Source: Rhizobium sp. ARZ01 (lineage in GTDB: Bacteria; Pseudomonadota; Alphaproteobacteria; Rhizobiales; Rhizobiaceae). Taken from it: a stretch of DNA of 64,000 bases. The notes below the pieces were generated by a model, which saw only the letters and a list, made by a program, of their open reading frames with translations, was not told the DNA's origin and did not search any database. The first letter of the stretch is position 1; each line of letters begins with the position of its first letter. Location of the stretch: positions 1,302,001 to 1,366,000 of the forward strand of contig NZ_JACVAE010000001.1 of NCBI RefSeq assembly GCF_014851675.1. Direction: 5' to 3'. The position numbers were made by a program, and so were the translations under genes. Of this stretch, positions 1 through 8,850 are shown in pieces.

Positions 1-63
1 AAGAAGCTTGAAGCCGAGATCAGCGCCCAGAAAAAGACAGAAGGCGAAGCGCCGAAGAACTGA
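1..63 (+). CDS. 3' end of an unidentified protein (partial)
   Basis: Frame 1 is open from the first base for 20 codons and stops with TGA. The visible C-terminus is very hydrophilic (ends KKTEGEAPKN) and carries no recognisable motif. A strong hairpin terminator follows about 30 bp later, which supports a real gene end. In rhizobia a DUF2059-type gene often precedes gor, so that is a guess from context only; the fragment cannot confirm it. Confidence 0.5.
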   Translation, partial: KKLEAEISAQKKTEGEAPKN

Positions 64-91
64 TCGGCCGCCTGAGAAATACTGTTCGTGA

Positions 92-116
92 AGCCCGGAG
101 CGATCCGGGCTTTTCA
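92..116 (+). terminator. Rho-independent terminator of the upstream partial gene
   Basis: Perfect 8-bp stem AGCCCGGA / TCCGGGCT with a GCGA tetraloop, followed by TTTCATTTT. It separates the upstream gene from gor. Confidence 0.85.
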
Positions 117-209
117 TTTTGTGGCGGCAGAACCTATATCACAGTATCCGCACCGGCTTTCCTGCCGCTTCTTTTCGGATAGTCCTTGAACTGCAATACG
201 GAGTGACCG

Positions 210-1598
210 ATGCCTGCCTTCGACTATGACCTCTTTGTGATCGGCGGCGGCTCCGGCGGCGTGCGCAGTGCGAGGCTTGCAGCGGCCATGGGCAAGAAGG
301 TGGCGATCGCCGAGGAATTTCGGTACGGCGGCACCTGCGTCATTCGCGGCTGCGTGCCAAAGAAGCTCTATGTGTATGCCTCGCAGTTCCACGAGCATTT
401 CGAGGATGCGGCCGGATTCGGCTGGACGGTTGGCGAGACGACGTTCGACTGGAGCACGCTGGTCTCGGCCAAGGAGCAGGAAATCACCCGGCTCGAAGGG
501 CTCTATCGCAAGGGACTCGATACTGCTGGAGCCGAGATCCTGAACACCCGAGCCGTGCTGGTTGGACCGAACACGATCCGGTTGACTGCGACCGACAAAC
601 TGGTGACCGCCGAGCGAATCCTGATTGCGACCGGGGGGCATCCTTCGCCGCACAAGGATCTGCCGGGGCGTGAACTTTGCATCACCTCCAATGAAGCATT
701 CGACCTGCCGAATCTGCCCAAGTCCATCGTGATTGCCGGCGGAGGATACATCGCCGTCGAGTTTGCCAACATCTTCCACGGTCTCGGCGTGGAGACGACG
801 CTGATCTATCGCGGCAAGGAGATCCTCTCGCGTTTTGATCATGACCTGCGCCAGGGCCTGCACAAGGCGATGGTGGACAAGGGCATCCGCATCGTTTGCG
901 AAGATATCATCGAGAAAGTGATCGAAGCGGCAGGCGGACGCCGGCGGATCAGGACACTGAAGGGTGAGGAGCTTCTGGTCGACCAGGTTATGCTGGCGCT
1001 CGGCCGTGTCCCGAACACGACCGATCTTGGACTTGAGGTCGCCGGTGTGAAGACGGATGCCAGGGGCGCGATCGTCGTGGACGCGTATTCGCGCACGAAC
1101 GTGCCGGGAATATTCGCGATCGGCGACGTCACCGACCGGGTGCAACTGACGCCTGTGGCGATCCATGAGGCCATGTGTTTCATCGATACGGAGTTCCGTG
1201 GCCTGCCGATCTCTCCCGATCACGATCTGATACCGACCGCGGTTTTCTCGCAGCCGGAGATAGGCACGGTCGGCATGAGCGAGGAGGCGGCCGCAAAGGA
1301 ATTCCCCGAGATCGAGGTGTATCGCGCCGAGTTCCGGCCGATGAAGGCGACGCTCTCCGGTCGGCAGGAACGCACGATCATGAAGATCATCGTCAACGCA
1401 GCCGACCGCAAGGTGCTTGGCGTGCACATTCTGGGTCATGACGCAGGCGAAATGGTGCAGCTGCTCGGCATTTCGCTGAAGGCCGGTTGCACGAAGGATG
1501 ACTTCGACCGCACGATGGCGGTGCACCCGACGGCGGCCGAAGAGCTGGTGACGATGTATCAGCCGAGCTACCGGTTGCGCGACGGAAAGCGGATCTAG
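210..1598 (+). CDS. gor: Glutathione-disulfide reductase
   Basis: FAD-dependent enzyme that reduces GSSG to GSH with NADPH in the cytosol. The 462-aa protein has the N-terminal dinucleotide motif VIGGGSGG (residues 10-17) and the redox disulfide motif GGTCVIRGCVPKK with Cys43 and Cys48; the Ile-Arg between the cysteines is the plant/alphaproteobacterial GR form. A second Rossmann motif (IAGGGYIAVEFA) binds NADPH, and the C-terminal AVHPTAAEE carries the catalytic His-Glu pair. Length matches the family. ATG at 210 has GGAG nine bases upstream. It is monocistronic by appearance: a terminator lies before it and a small hairpin after it. Other members of the disulfide-reductase family are excluded by the motif form. 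Confidence 0.95.
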   Translation: MPAFDYDLFVIGGGSGGVRSARLAAAMGKKVAIAEEFRYGGTCVIRGCVPKKLYVYASQFHEHFEDAAGFGWTVGETTFDWSTLVSAKEQEITRLEGLYRKGLDTAGAEILNTRAVLVGPNTIRLTATDKLVTAERILIATGGHPSPHKDLPGRELCITSNEAFDLPNLPKSIVIAGGGYIAVEFANIFHGLGVETTLIYRGKEILSRFDHDLRQGLHKAMVDKGIRIVCEDIIEKVIEAAGGRRRIRTLKGEELLVDQVMLALGRVPNTTDLGLEVAGVKTDARGAIVVDAYSRTNVPGIFAIGDVTDRVQLTPVAIHEAMCFIDTEFRGLPISPDHDLIPTAVFSQPEIGTVGMSEEAAAKEFPEIEVYRAEFRPMKATLSGRQERTIMKIIVNAADRKVLGVHILGHDAGEMVQLLGISLKAGCTKDDFDRTMAVHPTAAEELVTMYQPSYRLRDGKRI

Positions 1599-1627
1599 TT
1601 TCGATAGGGGCTCCGGCAGCGGGGCGC

Positions 1628-1644
1628 CTTGCCGGCTAGGCAAG
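1628..1644. other. Small hairpin between gor and aroG
   Basis: CTTGCC / GGCAAG with a 5-nt loop lies 30 bp past the gor stop. There is no T-run directly after it, so it may be a weak terminator or an mRNA-stabilising stem. Confidence 0.3.
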
Positions 1645-1729
1645 CGAGCCTTTCCGGTTTATAAGCCCGCATCCCAAAGGAAGACGGGCATCCGGCCGCT
1701 TGGCTGGTGTCGTGAAACAGGTGAGTTAG

Positions 1730-3103
1730 ATGGCACAGAATTGGACCCCGAACAGCTGGCGGCAGAAGCCTGTTCAGCAGGTGCCGGACTATCCGGACGC
1801 CGCGGCTTTGGCTGCGACCGAGGAGCAGCTTGCATCGTTTCCGCCGCTCGTCTTTGCCGGCGAAGCCCGGCGGCTGAAGAGCGCGCTGGCGAATGTCGCC
1901 GAAGGCAAGGGGTTCCTGCTGCAGGGCGGCGACTGTGCTGAGAGTTTCGCCGAACACGGCGCCGACACCATTCGCGATTTCTTCCGAGCCTTCTTGCAGA
2001 TGGCTGTCGTTCTGACCTTTGGCTCCCAGCAGCCGGTGGTCAAGGTCGGTCGTATTGCTGGGCAGTTCGCCAAGCCGCGCTCGTCGAACATCGAAAAGCA
2101 GGGTGACGTGACGCTGCCGTCCTACCGTGGCGACATCATCAACGGGATCGAATTCACCGAGGAAGCACGGGTGCCGAGCCCCGAGCGTCAGATCATGGCC
2201 TACCGGCAGTCGGCGGCGACGCTGAACCTGCTGCGCGCTTTCGCCATGGGCGGCTATGCCAATCTGGAGAACGTGCACCAGTGGATGCTGGGCTTTGTGA
2301 AGGACAGCCCGCAGGCCGAGCGCTACCGCAAGCTAGCCCATCGGATCTCCGAGACCATGGATTTCATGAAGGCGATCGGGATCACGGCCGACAATCATCC
2401 GAGCCTGCGCGAGACTGACTTCTTCACCAGCCACGAGGCGCTGCTGCTCGGCTACGAGCAGGCTCTGACGCGCGTCGACTCGACCTCGGGCGACTGGTAC
2501 GCCACATCCGGCCACATGATCTGGATCGGCGACCGCACGCGCCAGCCGGACCATGCCCATATCGAGTATTGCCGTGGCATCAAGAATCCGATCGGATTGA
2601 AGTGCGGTCCGTCGCTTTCGGCCGACGGCCTGCTGGAACTGATCGACATCCTGAATCCGGCAAACGAAGCCGGACGCCTGACGCTGATCTGCCGCTTCGG
2701 TCACGACAAGGTGGCCGAAAACCTGCCGCGGCTCATCCGCGCAGTCGAGCGCGAGGGCAAGAAGGTCGTCTGGTCCTGCGATCCGATGCACGGCAACACG
2801 ATCACGCTGAACAACTACAAGACGCGGCCCTTTGAGCGCGTCCTGTCAGAGGTGGAGAGCTTCTTCCAGATCCATCGCTCCGAAGGCACGCATCCGGGCG
2901 GTATCCATGTCGAGATGACCGGCAAGGACGTCACCGAGTGCACCGGGGGCGCCCGTGCGCTTTCCGGCGACGACCTGGCCGATCGCTATCACACCCACTG
3001 CGATCCGCGCCTCAACGCCGACCAGGCACTCGAACTGGCCTTCCTTCTCGCCGAGCGCCTGAAGACCGGCCGCGACGAAAAACGCATGGTTGTGAACGGC
3101 TGA
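1730..3103 (+). CDS. aroG: 3-deoxy-7-phosphoheptulonate synthase, class II
   Basis: Catalyses the first step of the shikimate pathway, condensing phosphoenolpyruvate and erythrose 4-phosphate to DAHP. The 457-aa sequence is the plant-like class II type: QGGDCAESF with the metal-binding Cys69, [12 protein letters not shown], and the [10 protein letters not shown] metal/substrate loop. It has no resemblance to the class I AroF/G/H barrel of enterics. The start ATG follows GGTGAGTTAG; SD is modest. A strong terminator lies 75 bp downstream, so it is probably a single-gene transcript. In class II enzymes regulation is usually allosteric (aromatic amino acids); nothing in the upstream sequence shows an attenuator. 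Symbol follows common rhizobial usage; aroF or aroH are also used. Confidence 0.95.
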   Translation: MAQNWTPNSWRQKPVQQVPDYPDAAALAATEEQLASFPPLVFAGEARRLKSALANVAEGKGFLLQGGDCAESFAEHGADTIRDFFRAFLQMAVVLTFGSQQPVVKVGRIAGQFAKPRSSNIEKQGDVTLPSYRGDIINGIEFTEEARVPSPERQIMAYRQSAATLNLLRAFAMGGYANLENVHQWMLGFVKDSPQAERYRKLAHRISETMDFMKAIGITADNHPSLRETDFFTSHEALLLGYEQALTRVDSTSGDWYATSGHMIWIGDRTRQPDHAHIEYCRGIKNPIGLKCGPSLSADGLLELIDILNPANEAGRLTLICRFGHDKVAENLPRLIRAVEREGKKVVWSCDPMHGNTITLNNYKTRPFERVLSEVESFFQIHRSEGTHPGGIHVEMTGKDVTECTGGARALSGDDLADRYHTHCDPRLNADQALELAFLLAERLKTGRDEKRMVVNG

Positions 3104-3177
3104 TCGCCTTTCGTTCACGTTTTGGCGCTATGCATCAATGGCGTTGAAAACACAGGTGAATTTTCTGAATTTGACAC

Positions 3178-3211
3178 AACCGGGCCGGCTGGCAAAGCTG
3201 GCCCGGTTTTC
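3178..3211 (+). terminator. Terminator after aroG (copy 1 of a duplicated hairpin)
   Basis: 9-bp perfect stem AACCGGGCC / GGCCCGGTT around a 13-nt loop, followed by TTTCG. A diverged copy of the same hairpin recurs 606 bp downstream at 3784. Confidence 0.8.
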
Positions 3212-3302
3212 GTTGCGCGCTGGGTGGTGCAAGGGCGGTTCCAGGACATGTGGGTGCCAATGCCTAATCCCGTCACGGTCTACAAACACATAGGGGGAAG
3301 GC

Positions 3303-3716
3303 ATGAGCGATATACATACCGGGCACTGCCTTTGCGGCGCGGTCCGCTTTCGCACGACCGGGCAATTAGGCGATGTGATTGCCTGCCATTGCAGCCAGTG
3401 CCGCCGGCAGACGGGGCACTTCTACGCGGCGACTGACGTGAAGGACGAAAATCTCGAACTGGAAGGCGCAGACAATGTCGGCTGGTATCGGGCGAGCGAT
3501 ACTGCAGGCCGAGGCTTCTGTCGGACCTGCGGTTCCGCCCTGTTCTGGAAAGGCGACGGGGCCGGCTATACGTCCATCATGGCCGGAGCGTTCGACAAGC
3601 CAACCGGCTTCAAGATCGCCCGCCACATCTATTGCGCTGACAAGGGCGACTACTACGAAATCAACGATGGCACGCCGCGATACGCACAGAGCTATCGTGA
3701 CGGGGTTTCCTGGTAG
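3303..3716 (+). CDS. GFA family zinc-binding protein, copy 1
   Basis: 137-aa protein of the GFA/CENP-V fold, named after glutathione-dependent formaldehyde-activating enzyme. Visible zinc ligands are Cys9 and Cys11 (HCLCGAV), Cys28, Cys30 and Cys33 (CHCSQC), and Cys73/Cys76 (FCRTCGSALF), so both zinc sites are complete. The start ATG has a strong SD (GGGGGAAGG). Proteins of this family are often annotated as Gfa enzymes, but most small ones have no proven activity, so the substrate is unknown. The proximity to gor is suggestive of glutathione chemistry, but they are not an operon. The next gene is its paralogue, sharing most residues including the FYAAT, GADNVGWYRASD and GDYYEINDG blocks. Confidence 0.85.
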   Translation: MSDIHTGHCLCGAVRFRTTGQLGDVIACHCSQCRRQTGHFYAATDVKDENLELEGADNVGWYRASDTAGRGFCRTCGSALFWKGDGAGYTSIMAGAFDKPTGFKIARHIYCADKGDYYEINDGTPRYAQSYRDGVSW

Positions 3717-3783
3717 ATCCCGCCCTAGAAGGGGGCGGCGTCATGTTTCATCAAGGATCCTCTTGCCATCCTCTTTGGTACAC

Positions 3784-3817
3784 AACCGGGCCGGCTGGCG
3801 AAGCTGGGCCGGTTTCT
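3784..3817 (+). terminator. Duplicated hairpin between the two GFA genes
   Basis: Diverged copy of the aroG terminator. The stem AACCGG..CC / GGCCGGTT now carries a one-base bulge and is followed by TTCTTG. It may still terminate transcription of GFA copy 1. Confidence 0.6.
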
Positions 3818-3922
3818 TGTTGCCGGACTGCCGCGTACGAAGGGCGGATTCAGGACATTGTGCATGGACCGCTCGTTGCATTCTCCCCGGTGAATGCACG
3901 GCAAAGCCGCAAAGGGGCAGAC

Positions 3923-4321
3923 ATGAACGACATCCATATGGGTCATTGTCTTTGCGGAACGGTACGCTTCCGCACAACCGGAAAACTGCGCGAAGTGATC
4001 GCCTGCCACTGCAATCAATGCCGCCGGCAGACCGGTCATTTCTACGCGGCAACCAATGTGAAGAACGAGGACCTCGAGCTTGAAGGCGCTGATAATGTCG
4101 GCTGGTATCGGGCGAGCGATGCAGCCAGCCGCGGCTTCTGCAAGACGTGCGGCTCGGCCCTGTTCTGGAAAGGGGACGGGTACGGCTACACCTCGATCTT
4201 GGCCGGCGCCTTCGACGGGCCAACCGGCTTCAAGATCGCCTGCCACATCTATTGCGCCGACAAAGGTGACTACTACGAGATCAACGACGGCGCGCCGCAG
4301 TACGAGCAGAACTACCGGTAG
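3923..4321 (+). CDS. GFA family zinc-binding protein, copy 2
   Basis: 132-aa paralogue of the preceding gene; only scattered substitutions separate the two proteins. All zinc cysteines are kept (HCLCGTV, CHCNQC, FCKTCGSALF). The reading frame is open from 3743, but homology to copy 1 and AAAGGGGC upstream place the start at ATG 3923 (MNDIHMGHC). It ends five residues earlier than copy 1. As for copy 1, the fold is clear and the substrate is not. Retention of both intact copies suggests that both are expressed, possibly under different conditions, since each has its own upstream spacer. Confidence 0.85.
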   Translation: MNDIHMGHCLCGTVRFRTTGKLREVIACHCNQCRRQTGHFYAATNVKNEDLELEGADNVGWYRASDAASRGFCKTCGSALFWKGDGYGYTSILAGAFDGPTGFKIACHIYCADKGDYYEINDGAPQYEQNYR

Positions 4322-4448
4322 CCGTTGCGGCAGCCTGTCCGTTCCCGCTTAGGGCCGAAGGCACGTCAGACAAGCCGGGGTCCGTTGTCGTCGAGCACAT
4401 TCTGACCGTCTTCCGTGGTGAACACACTTCACTTCCGCAATATCAAAG

Positions 4449-5855
4449 CTACTTCGCCTGCTTGGTTTCGCCCATGCGGTTCCAGGCGTCGAGGCCGGCG
4501 ATCTTGTAGGCCTCGGCAAGGGTGGGGTAGTTGAAGGTGTTTTCGACGAAGTATTCCACGGTTCCCTTCAGGTTCAGCACCGCCTGGCCGATGTGCACGA
4601 GCTCAGTCGCGCCTTCGCCGACTATGTGGACGCCGAGGAGACGGCGTGTCTTCATCGAGAAGATCATCTTCAATAGGCCCGAGTCGAGGCCCATGATGTG
4701 GCCGCGCGACGTTTCGCGGAAACGGGCGACGCCGCACTCATAGGGGATGCCGCGTTCCTTGACCTCTTCCTCGGTCAGGCCGCAGGTCGAGATTTCCGGA
4801 ACGGCATAGATGCCATAGGGGAAGTACTTCTGCGGTTCCTTGGCGATGGCGCCCACGGCGACGCGGGCGGCGATGCGGCCCTGTTCCATCGAGGTCGAGG
4901 CGAGGCTCGGGAAGCCGACGACGTCGCCCGCGGCATAGATATGCGGCACGGTCGTCTGGAACGTCTCCGGATTGACCCGCATACGGCCGCGGTCATCGGC
5001 CTCAAGACCGGCAGCAGGGAGGTTCAGCGTGTCCGTTGCACCCATGCGTCCGGCGGCATACAGCACCATGTCGCAGACGACCACACGACCATTGTCGAGC
5101 GTGATCGAACACTTGCCATTTTTCAGCTTTTCGACCTCCTCGGCCTTCGTTCCAAGCACAAGGCTCATGCCGCGGTCGCGCAACTGATAGGTGAAGTCGT
5201 CGACGATCTCGCGGTCGATAAAATCAAGGATTGTCGGCTTCGGATCGATCACGGTGACCTTAGCGTCGAGCGCGCTGAAGATCGTGGCGTATTCGATGCC
5301 GATGACGCCGGCACCGATCACCGCGAGCGAGCGCGGCAGCTCCTCAATGTCGAGCAGTTCGTCGCTGTCTAGGATCGTCTTGCCGTCGAACGGAATGTTG
5401 GTCGGGCGATAGGGCTTGGTGCCGACGGCGAGGAGGATGCTCTTGCCGCTGACATGAAGGATCTCTCCGTCGTCCTTGATCACCTGCAGTGTATCCGGTG
5501 ACAGAAAGCTCGCCTTGCCGCGCACATGCTGAACGCGGTTACGGGCGAACTGGTGCTCCAGCACGTCGACTTCATGATCGAGCGTGATGATCAGGCGGCG
5601 GCGAAGGTCATCGGCGCTGATCTCCTCCTTGACCCGGTATGATCGGCCGTAGAAGCCGCGTTCGCGCCAGCCGGTCAGGTTCAGTGCGGTCTCGCGCAGG
5701 GTCTTCGACGGGATGGTGCCGGTATGCACCGAGACGCCGCCGACGCGCTTTCCCTGTTCGATGACAAGAACCTTGTGGCCGAGTTTCGCCGCCTGGATCG
5801 CACCGCGGCGCCCCGCAGGTCCGCTGCCGACGACGACGAGATCAAACTGTTGCAT
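4449..5855 (-). CDS. sthA: Si-specific NAD(P)+ transhydrogenase, soluble
   Basis: Soluble flavoprotein that transfers hydride between NADPH and NAD+, balancing the two pools. The 468-aa protein has the flavoprotein disulfide-reductase layout: FAD motif VVGSGPAGRRGA at 8-19, a second Rossmann motif IGAGVIGIEYATIF, and a C-terminal dimerisation domain. The redox-disulfide region reads VGGVSVHTGTIPSK: the two cysteines of true reductases are replaced by Ser42 and Thr47. The GTIPSK signature is diagnostic for SthA, so dihydrolipoamide dehydrogenase is unlikely. It is transcribed alone, divergent from the CorA gene. The intergenic region of ~170 bp must hold both promoters. Confidence 0.92.
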   Translation of the reverse strand: MQQFDLVVVGSGPAGRRGAIQAAKLGHKVLVIEQGKRVGGVSVHTGTIPSKTLRETALNLTGWRERGFYGRSYRVKEEISADDLRRRLIITLDHEVDVLEHQFARNRVQHVRGKASFLSPDTLQVIKDDGEILHVSGKSILLAVGTKPYRPTNIPFDGKTILDSDELLDIEELPRSLAVIGAGVIGIEYATIFSALDAKVTVIDPKPTILDFIDREIVDDFTYQLRDRGMSLVLGTKAEEVEKLKNGKCSITLDNGRVVVCDMVLYAAGRMGATDTLNLPAAGLEADDRGRMRVNPETFQTTVPHIYAAGDVVGFPSLASTSMEQGRIAARVAVGAIAKEPQKYFPYGIYAVPEISTCGLTEEEVKERGIPYECGVARFRETSRGHIMGLDSGLLKMIFSMKTRRLLGVHIVGEGATELVHIGQAVLNLKGTVEYFVENTFNYPTLAEAYKIAGLDAWNRMGETKQAK

Positions 5856-5987
5856 GGTGCACTTCCGGAAAAGACTGATTTTTGCAGCGCGGTAGATTCC
5901 GCGCCCGAGCTATAACGTCATAGCCATCGCTTAATAAAGCCTTCGCGAGCGCGTTTCTCCGCATCATTATTTTGCGGGATTGCGTCA

Positions 5988-5996
5988 TGCTATAAT
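5988..5996 (+). promoter_or_regulatory. Extended -10 promoter for the CorA gene
   Basis: TGCTATAAT is a perfect extended -10 element. No good -35 hexamer is visible at 16-18 bp, which is typical of extended -10 promoters. It predicts transcription from about 6003 and therefore favours the GTG start at 6025. Confidence 0.5.
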
Positions 5997-6024
5997 GCAT
6001 TTCGACGAAGCGGAGGGTTTTGCG

Positions 6025-7083
6025 GTGGCCGTGCAGGACCTCAAAGGTGTTACCGAAGCTTCGGCAGGCACCGATCAGGTTGCCGACAGGCCGAGGTCGA
6101 TCGCCGAACCGCGGCGCGGCGTGGTTGCGGCCGCCGTCTACAAGGATGGGCTTCGGGTCACCGACATCGCGATCGAAGAGGCGGCCGCCTGGCGCAAACA
6201 GGAAGGCGCAGTCATCTGGATCGGCCTCCACGAGCCGGACGACGAACTGCTAAGGCGGGTGCAGGCTGAGTTCGATCTGCATGAGCTTGCGATCGAGGAT
6301 GCCCGGCACGCGCATCAGCGGCCGAAGCTAGAAATCTACGGCGATGCGATGTTCGTCGTGGCCCGGACGGCACACATGATGAACGGCGAGATCGTCTTTG
6401 GCGAAACGCATCTCTTCGTCGGCAGGGGGTACGTCGTTTCCGTGCGCCACGGTGCCTCATCCTCCTACAATCTCGTTCGGCAACGATGCGAGGCTTCACC
6501 GGCCGCGCTGGCGCATGGGGAAAACTATATCCTCTATTCGATCCTGGATTTTATCGTCGACAACTACATGCCGGTGATCGAGTCGATCCACGCCGAGATC
6601 GAGGTGTTGGAGGAGCGCGTGCTGCGCGATCAACTGGCGAAAAAGGACATTGAGCGCCTGTATCTGTTGCGGCGTAACCTACTGCGGCTGCGCAATGCCG
6701 TCGTCCCGCTGGTCGATGTATGCCGGCGGCATGAGCATCTCGATCTTCCCGGCATGGACGATGCACTGCACAACCTTTTTCGCGACGTAACCGACCATGT
6801 GCGGCGCGTTCAGGAGGAGATCGATACTCTGCGCGAGGTTCTGGCGTTTACATTCGAGGCGAGCCTGATGATCGGGCAGTCGGAGCAGACGATCATCGCG
6901 CGCAAGCTTGCCTCCTGGGCGGCGATTCTGGCCGTGCCGACCGCAATCGCCGGCATCTACGGCATGAACTTCCACGATATGCCGGAACTGTCGTTCCGGT
7001 ACGGCTATTTCGTGGTGCTTGGAGCGATCCTGATGATTTGCACCACCCTCTACCGGCTCTTTCGGCGGGCGAAGTGGCTTTGA
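6025..7083 (+). CDS. corA: CorA-family magnesium/divalent metal transporter
   Basis: Inner-membrane pentameric channel for Mg2+ (Co2+, Ni2+). The long acidic N-terminal cytoplasmic domain is followed by a helical stalk, then two C-terminal transmembrane helices; the first ends in the signature YGMNF and the second begins after MPELSFRYGYF. The frame is open from TTG 5980 and ATG 5995, but GGAGGG at 6012-6017 is placed seven bases before GTG 6025, and a TATAAT lies over the ATG at 5995, so 352 aa starting at GTG is the best call. GMN is intact, so ion selectivity should be Mg2+-like. Zinc-transporting ZntB homologues share the fold and cannot be fully excluded. Confidence 0.88.
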   Translation: MAVQDLKGVTEASAGTDQVADRPRSIAEPRRGVVAAAVYKDGLRVTDIAIEEAAAWRKQEGAVIWIGLHEPDDELLRRVQAEFDLHELAIEDARHAHQRPKLEIYGDAMFVVARTAHMMNGEIVFGETHLFVGRGYVVSVRHGASSSYNLVRQRCEASPAALAHGENYILYSILDFIVDNYMPVIESIHAEIEVLEERVLRDQLAKKDIERLYLLRRNLLRLRNAVVPLVDVCRRHEHLDLPGMDDALHNLFRDVTDHVRRVQEEIDTLREVLAFTFEASLMIGQSEQTIIARKLASWAAILAVPTAIAGIYGMNFHDMPELSFRYGYFVVLGAILMICTTLYRLFRRAKWL

Positions 7084-7144
7084 AGCTTTTGTTGGCGCAG
7101 TGGTTCAGGAAAGCAGCAGAACGAATTGGAAGAATTCGAATATT

Positions 7145-7987
7145 CTAAATCAATCGTAGGCCCTTTAGGCTGGCATGGCCATCGCGTCCAATGATGATGT
7201 GGTCGTGGACGGTAATGCCGAGCGGCTTGGCGGTATCGATGATGGTCTTCGTCATCTCGATGTCGGCGCGCGATGGCGTCGGGTCGCCGGAAGGGTGATT
7301 GTGCACGAGGATGATGGCGGTCGCGGACAGTTCGAGCGCCCGCTTGACCACTTCACGCGGATAAACGGGCGTATGGTCGACCGTGCCACGACCTTGCACC
7401 TCGTCGGCGATTAGCACGTTGCGCTTGTCGAGAAAGAGCAGGCGGAACTGTTCGCGGCTCTCGTGTGCCATGGCCGCGTGGCAATAGTTGATGACCGATG
7501 ACCAGGAGCCGAGCACCTGCTTGTTGCGCAATTCGCTTTTGAGCATGCGCTGGGAAACGGTCGCAATCAGCTTCAGGTCCAGTGCCACCGCTTCGCCAAT
7601 ACCCTTGACCTCTTGTAGGAGGGCGGGCGGCGCTCCGAACACGCCGGCCAGCGTGCCGAAACGGTCCAGAAGCGCCTTGGCGATCGGCTTGGTGTCGCGG
7701 CGCGGGATGAGGCGAAAAAGCAGCAACTCGAGGATCTCGTAGTCGGCGAGCGCCGCCTCGCCATGGTCGCGGAACCGGCTGCGCAGCCGCTCGCGATGAC
7801 CCAGGTAGTGAGCTTCGTCGCCATCCTTGGGCGCGATCGCTTGGTTGATCGCCGTTGCTGTCACGCGTTCGGCGAAGTGGCCGCGTTCGTCATCCTCGCC
7901 AAAGAGCGTTCCGTCATACCCCGCCAACCTTCGGTTCGCCTCATCGGCGGCCGTTGCTTCGCCAGTCGGTGCAGGGCGTTTGGCCAT
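7145..7987 (-). CDS. radC: RadC family JAB/JAMM-domain protein
   Basis: 280-aa member of the RadC (YeeS/JAMM) family. A helix-hairpin-helix-like segment ([12 protein letters not shown], about 128-139) precedes the C-terminal metalloprotease-like domain. The JAMM motif is complete: His229-x-His231-P-S-G-D-P-x-P-S-x-x-D ([14 protein letters not shown]). Despite the name, a DNA-repair function in vivo is not established; the fold is that of a zinc-dependent isopeptidase. Its start lies six bases after the map stop, so it is the last gene of an sfsA-map-radC transcript. It converges with corA across 60 bp. Confidence 0.9.
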   Translation of the reverse strand: MAKRPAPTGEATAADEANRRLAGYDGTLFGEDDERGHFAERVTATAINQAIAPKDGDEAHYLGHRERLRSRFRDHGEAALADYEILELLLFRLIPRRDTKPIAKALLDRFGTLAGVFGAPPALLQEVKGIGEAVALDLKLIATVSQRMLKSELRNKQVLGSWSSVINYCHAAMAHESREQFRLLFLDKRNVLIADEVQGRGTVDHTPVYPREVVKRALELSATAIILVHNHPSGDPTPSRADIEMTKTIIDTAKPLGITVHDHIIIGRDGHASLKGLRLI

Positions 7988-7993
7988 TTGGTC

Positions 7994-8821
7994 CTATCCG
8001 GGAAGGCCAGGGCGATCGAGGCCGCCGGGAGAAAGCGTGAAGATTTCGCAGCCATCAGCCGTGACGCCGACGGCGTGCTCATATTGCGCCGATAGCGATC
8101 GGTCTCGTGTCACCGCCGTCCAGCCGTCCGAGAGCACCTTCACATGCGGCCGGCCGAGATTGATCATCGGCTCGATCGTGAAGATCATGCCTTCCTTCAG
8201 TTCCGGGCCTTCGTTGGCGTTGCCGTAGTGGAGGATGTTCGGTGCGTCGTGGAAAAGACGACCGAGGCCGTGGCCGCAGAAGTCGCGCACGACCGAGCAG
8301 CGCTCGGCTTCCGCATATTTCTGGATCGCCTCACCGATAGCGCCGGTCCGCGCGCCGGGCTTGACCGCCGCGACACCCAGCATGAGGCACTCGTGCGTCA
8401 CTTCGAGCAGTCGCTCAGCTGCGCGCTTGATCTGGCCAACCGGATACATACGGCTGGAATCGCCGTGCCAGCCGTCGAGAATGTAGGTGACGTCAATGTT
8501 GACGATGTCGCCCTCGCGCAGCGGCTTGTCATTTGGGATGCCGTGGCAGACGACGTGGTTGATCGAGGTGCAGCAGGACTTGGTGTAGCCGCGGTAGTTC
8601 AGCGTCGCCGGTATGGCGCCGTGGTCCATGCCGAACTCGAACACGAAACGATCGAGCACGTCGGTCGCCACGCCCGGTTTTACGAGAGGATAAATTTCGT
8701 CAAGCGCGCGCGCCGTGAGCTGACTGGCCTTGCGCATGCCTTCGAACGCATCGCTGCCATAAAGCCGTATCACGCCCGTGTTCTTCATCGGTGCGGAAGA
8801 GGCTTCGATATAGGTTACCAT
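7994..8821 (-). CDS. map: Methionine aminopeptidase, type I
   Basis: Removes the N-terminal methionine from nascent proteins in the cytosol. The 275-aa pita-bread fold shows the expected metal ligands: VNIDVT and DSSRMYPVG (two Asp), CGHGLGRLFHD (His), FTIEPMI (Glu) and the C-terminal Glu in the SAQYEHAVGV block. HGIPNDKPLREGD carries the substrate His. There is no N-terminal SH3 or zinc-finger extension, so it is the simple bacterial type Ia form. It sits between sfsA (29 bp upstream) and radC (6 bp downstream) on the same strand. Essential in most bacteria; no second copy is visible here. Confidence 0.95.
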   Translation of the reverse strand: MVTYIEASSAPMKNTGVIRLYGSDAFEGMRKASQLTARALDEIYPLVKPGVATDVLDRFVFEFGMDHGAIPATLNYRGYTKSCCTSINHVVCHGIPNDKPLREGDIVNIDVTYILDGWHGDSSRMYPVGQIKRAAERLLEVTHECLMLGVAAVKPGARTGAIGEAIQKYAEAERCSVVRDFCGHGLGRLFHDAPNILHYGNANEGPELKEGMIFTIEPMINLGRPHVKVLSDGWTAVTRDRSLSAQYEHAVGVTADGCEIFTLSPGGLDRPGLPG

Positions 8822-8850
8822 CGTCGGACTTTCGATCTTCGGTCAAAATT

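Larger units (their letters stand above)
3178..3716 (+). repeat. Direct repeat unit 1: hairpin plus GFA gene
   Basis: This segment and 3784-4321 are diverged direct copies: both begin with the same AACCGGGCCGGCTGGC hairpin and end with a GFA gene of near-identical protein sequence. The offset is 606 bp at the hairpin. It indicates an old tandem duplication. Confidence 0.75.
3784..4321 (+). repeat. Direct repeat unit 2: hairpin plus GFA gene
   Basis: Second copy of the 3178-3716 unit. Hairpin, spacer and GFA gene occur in the same order; the spacer has diverged more than the coding part. Confidence 0.75.
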
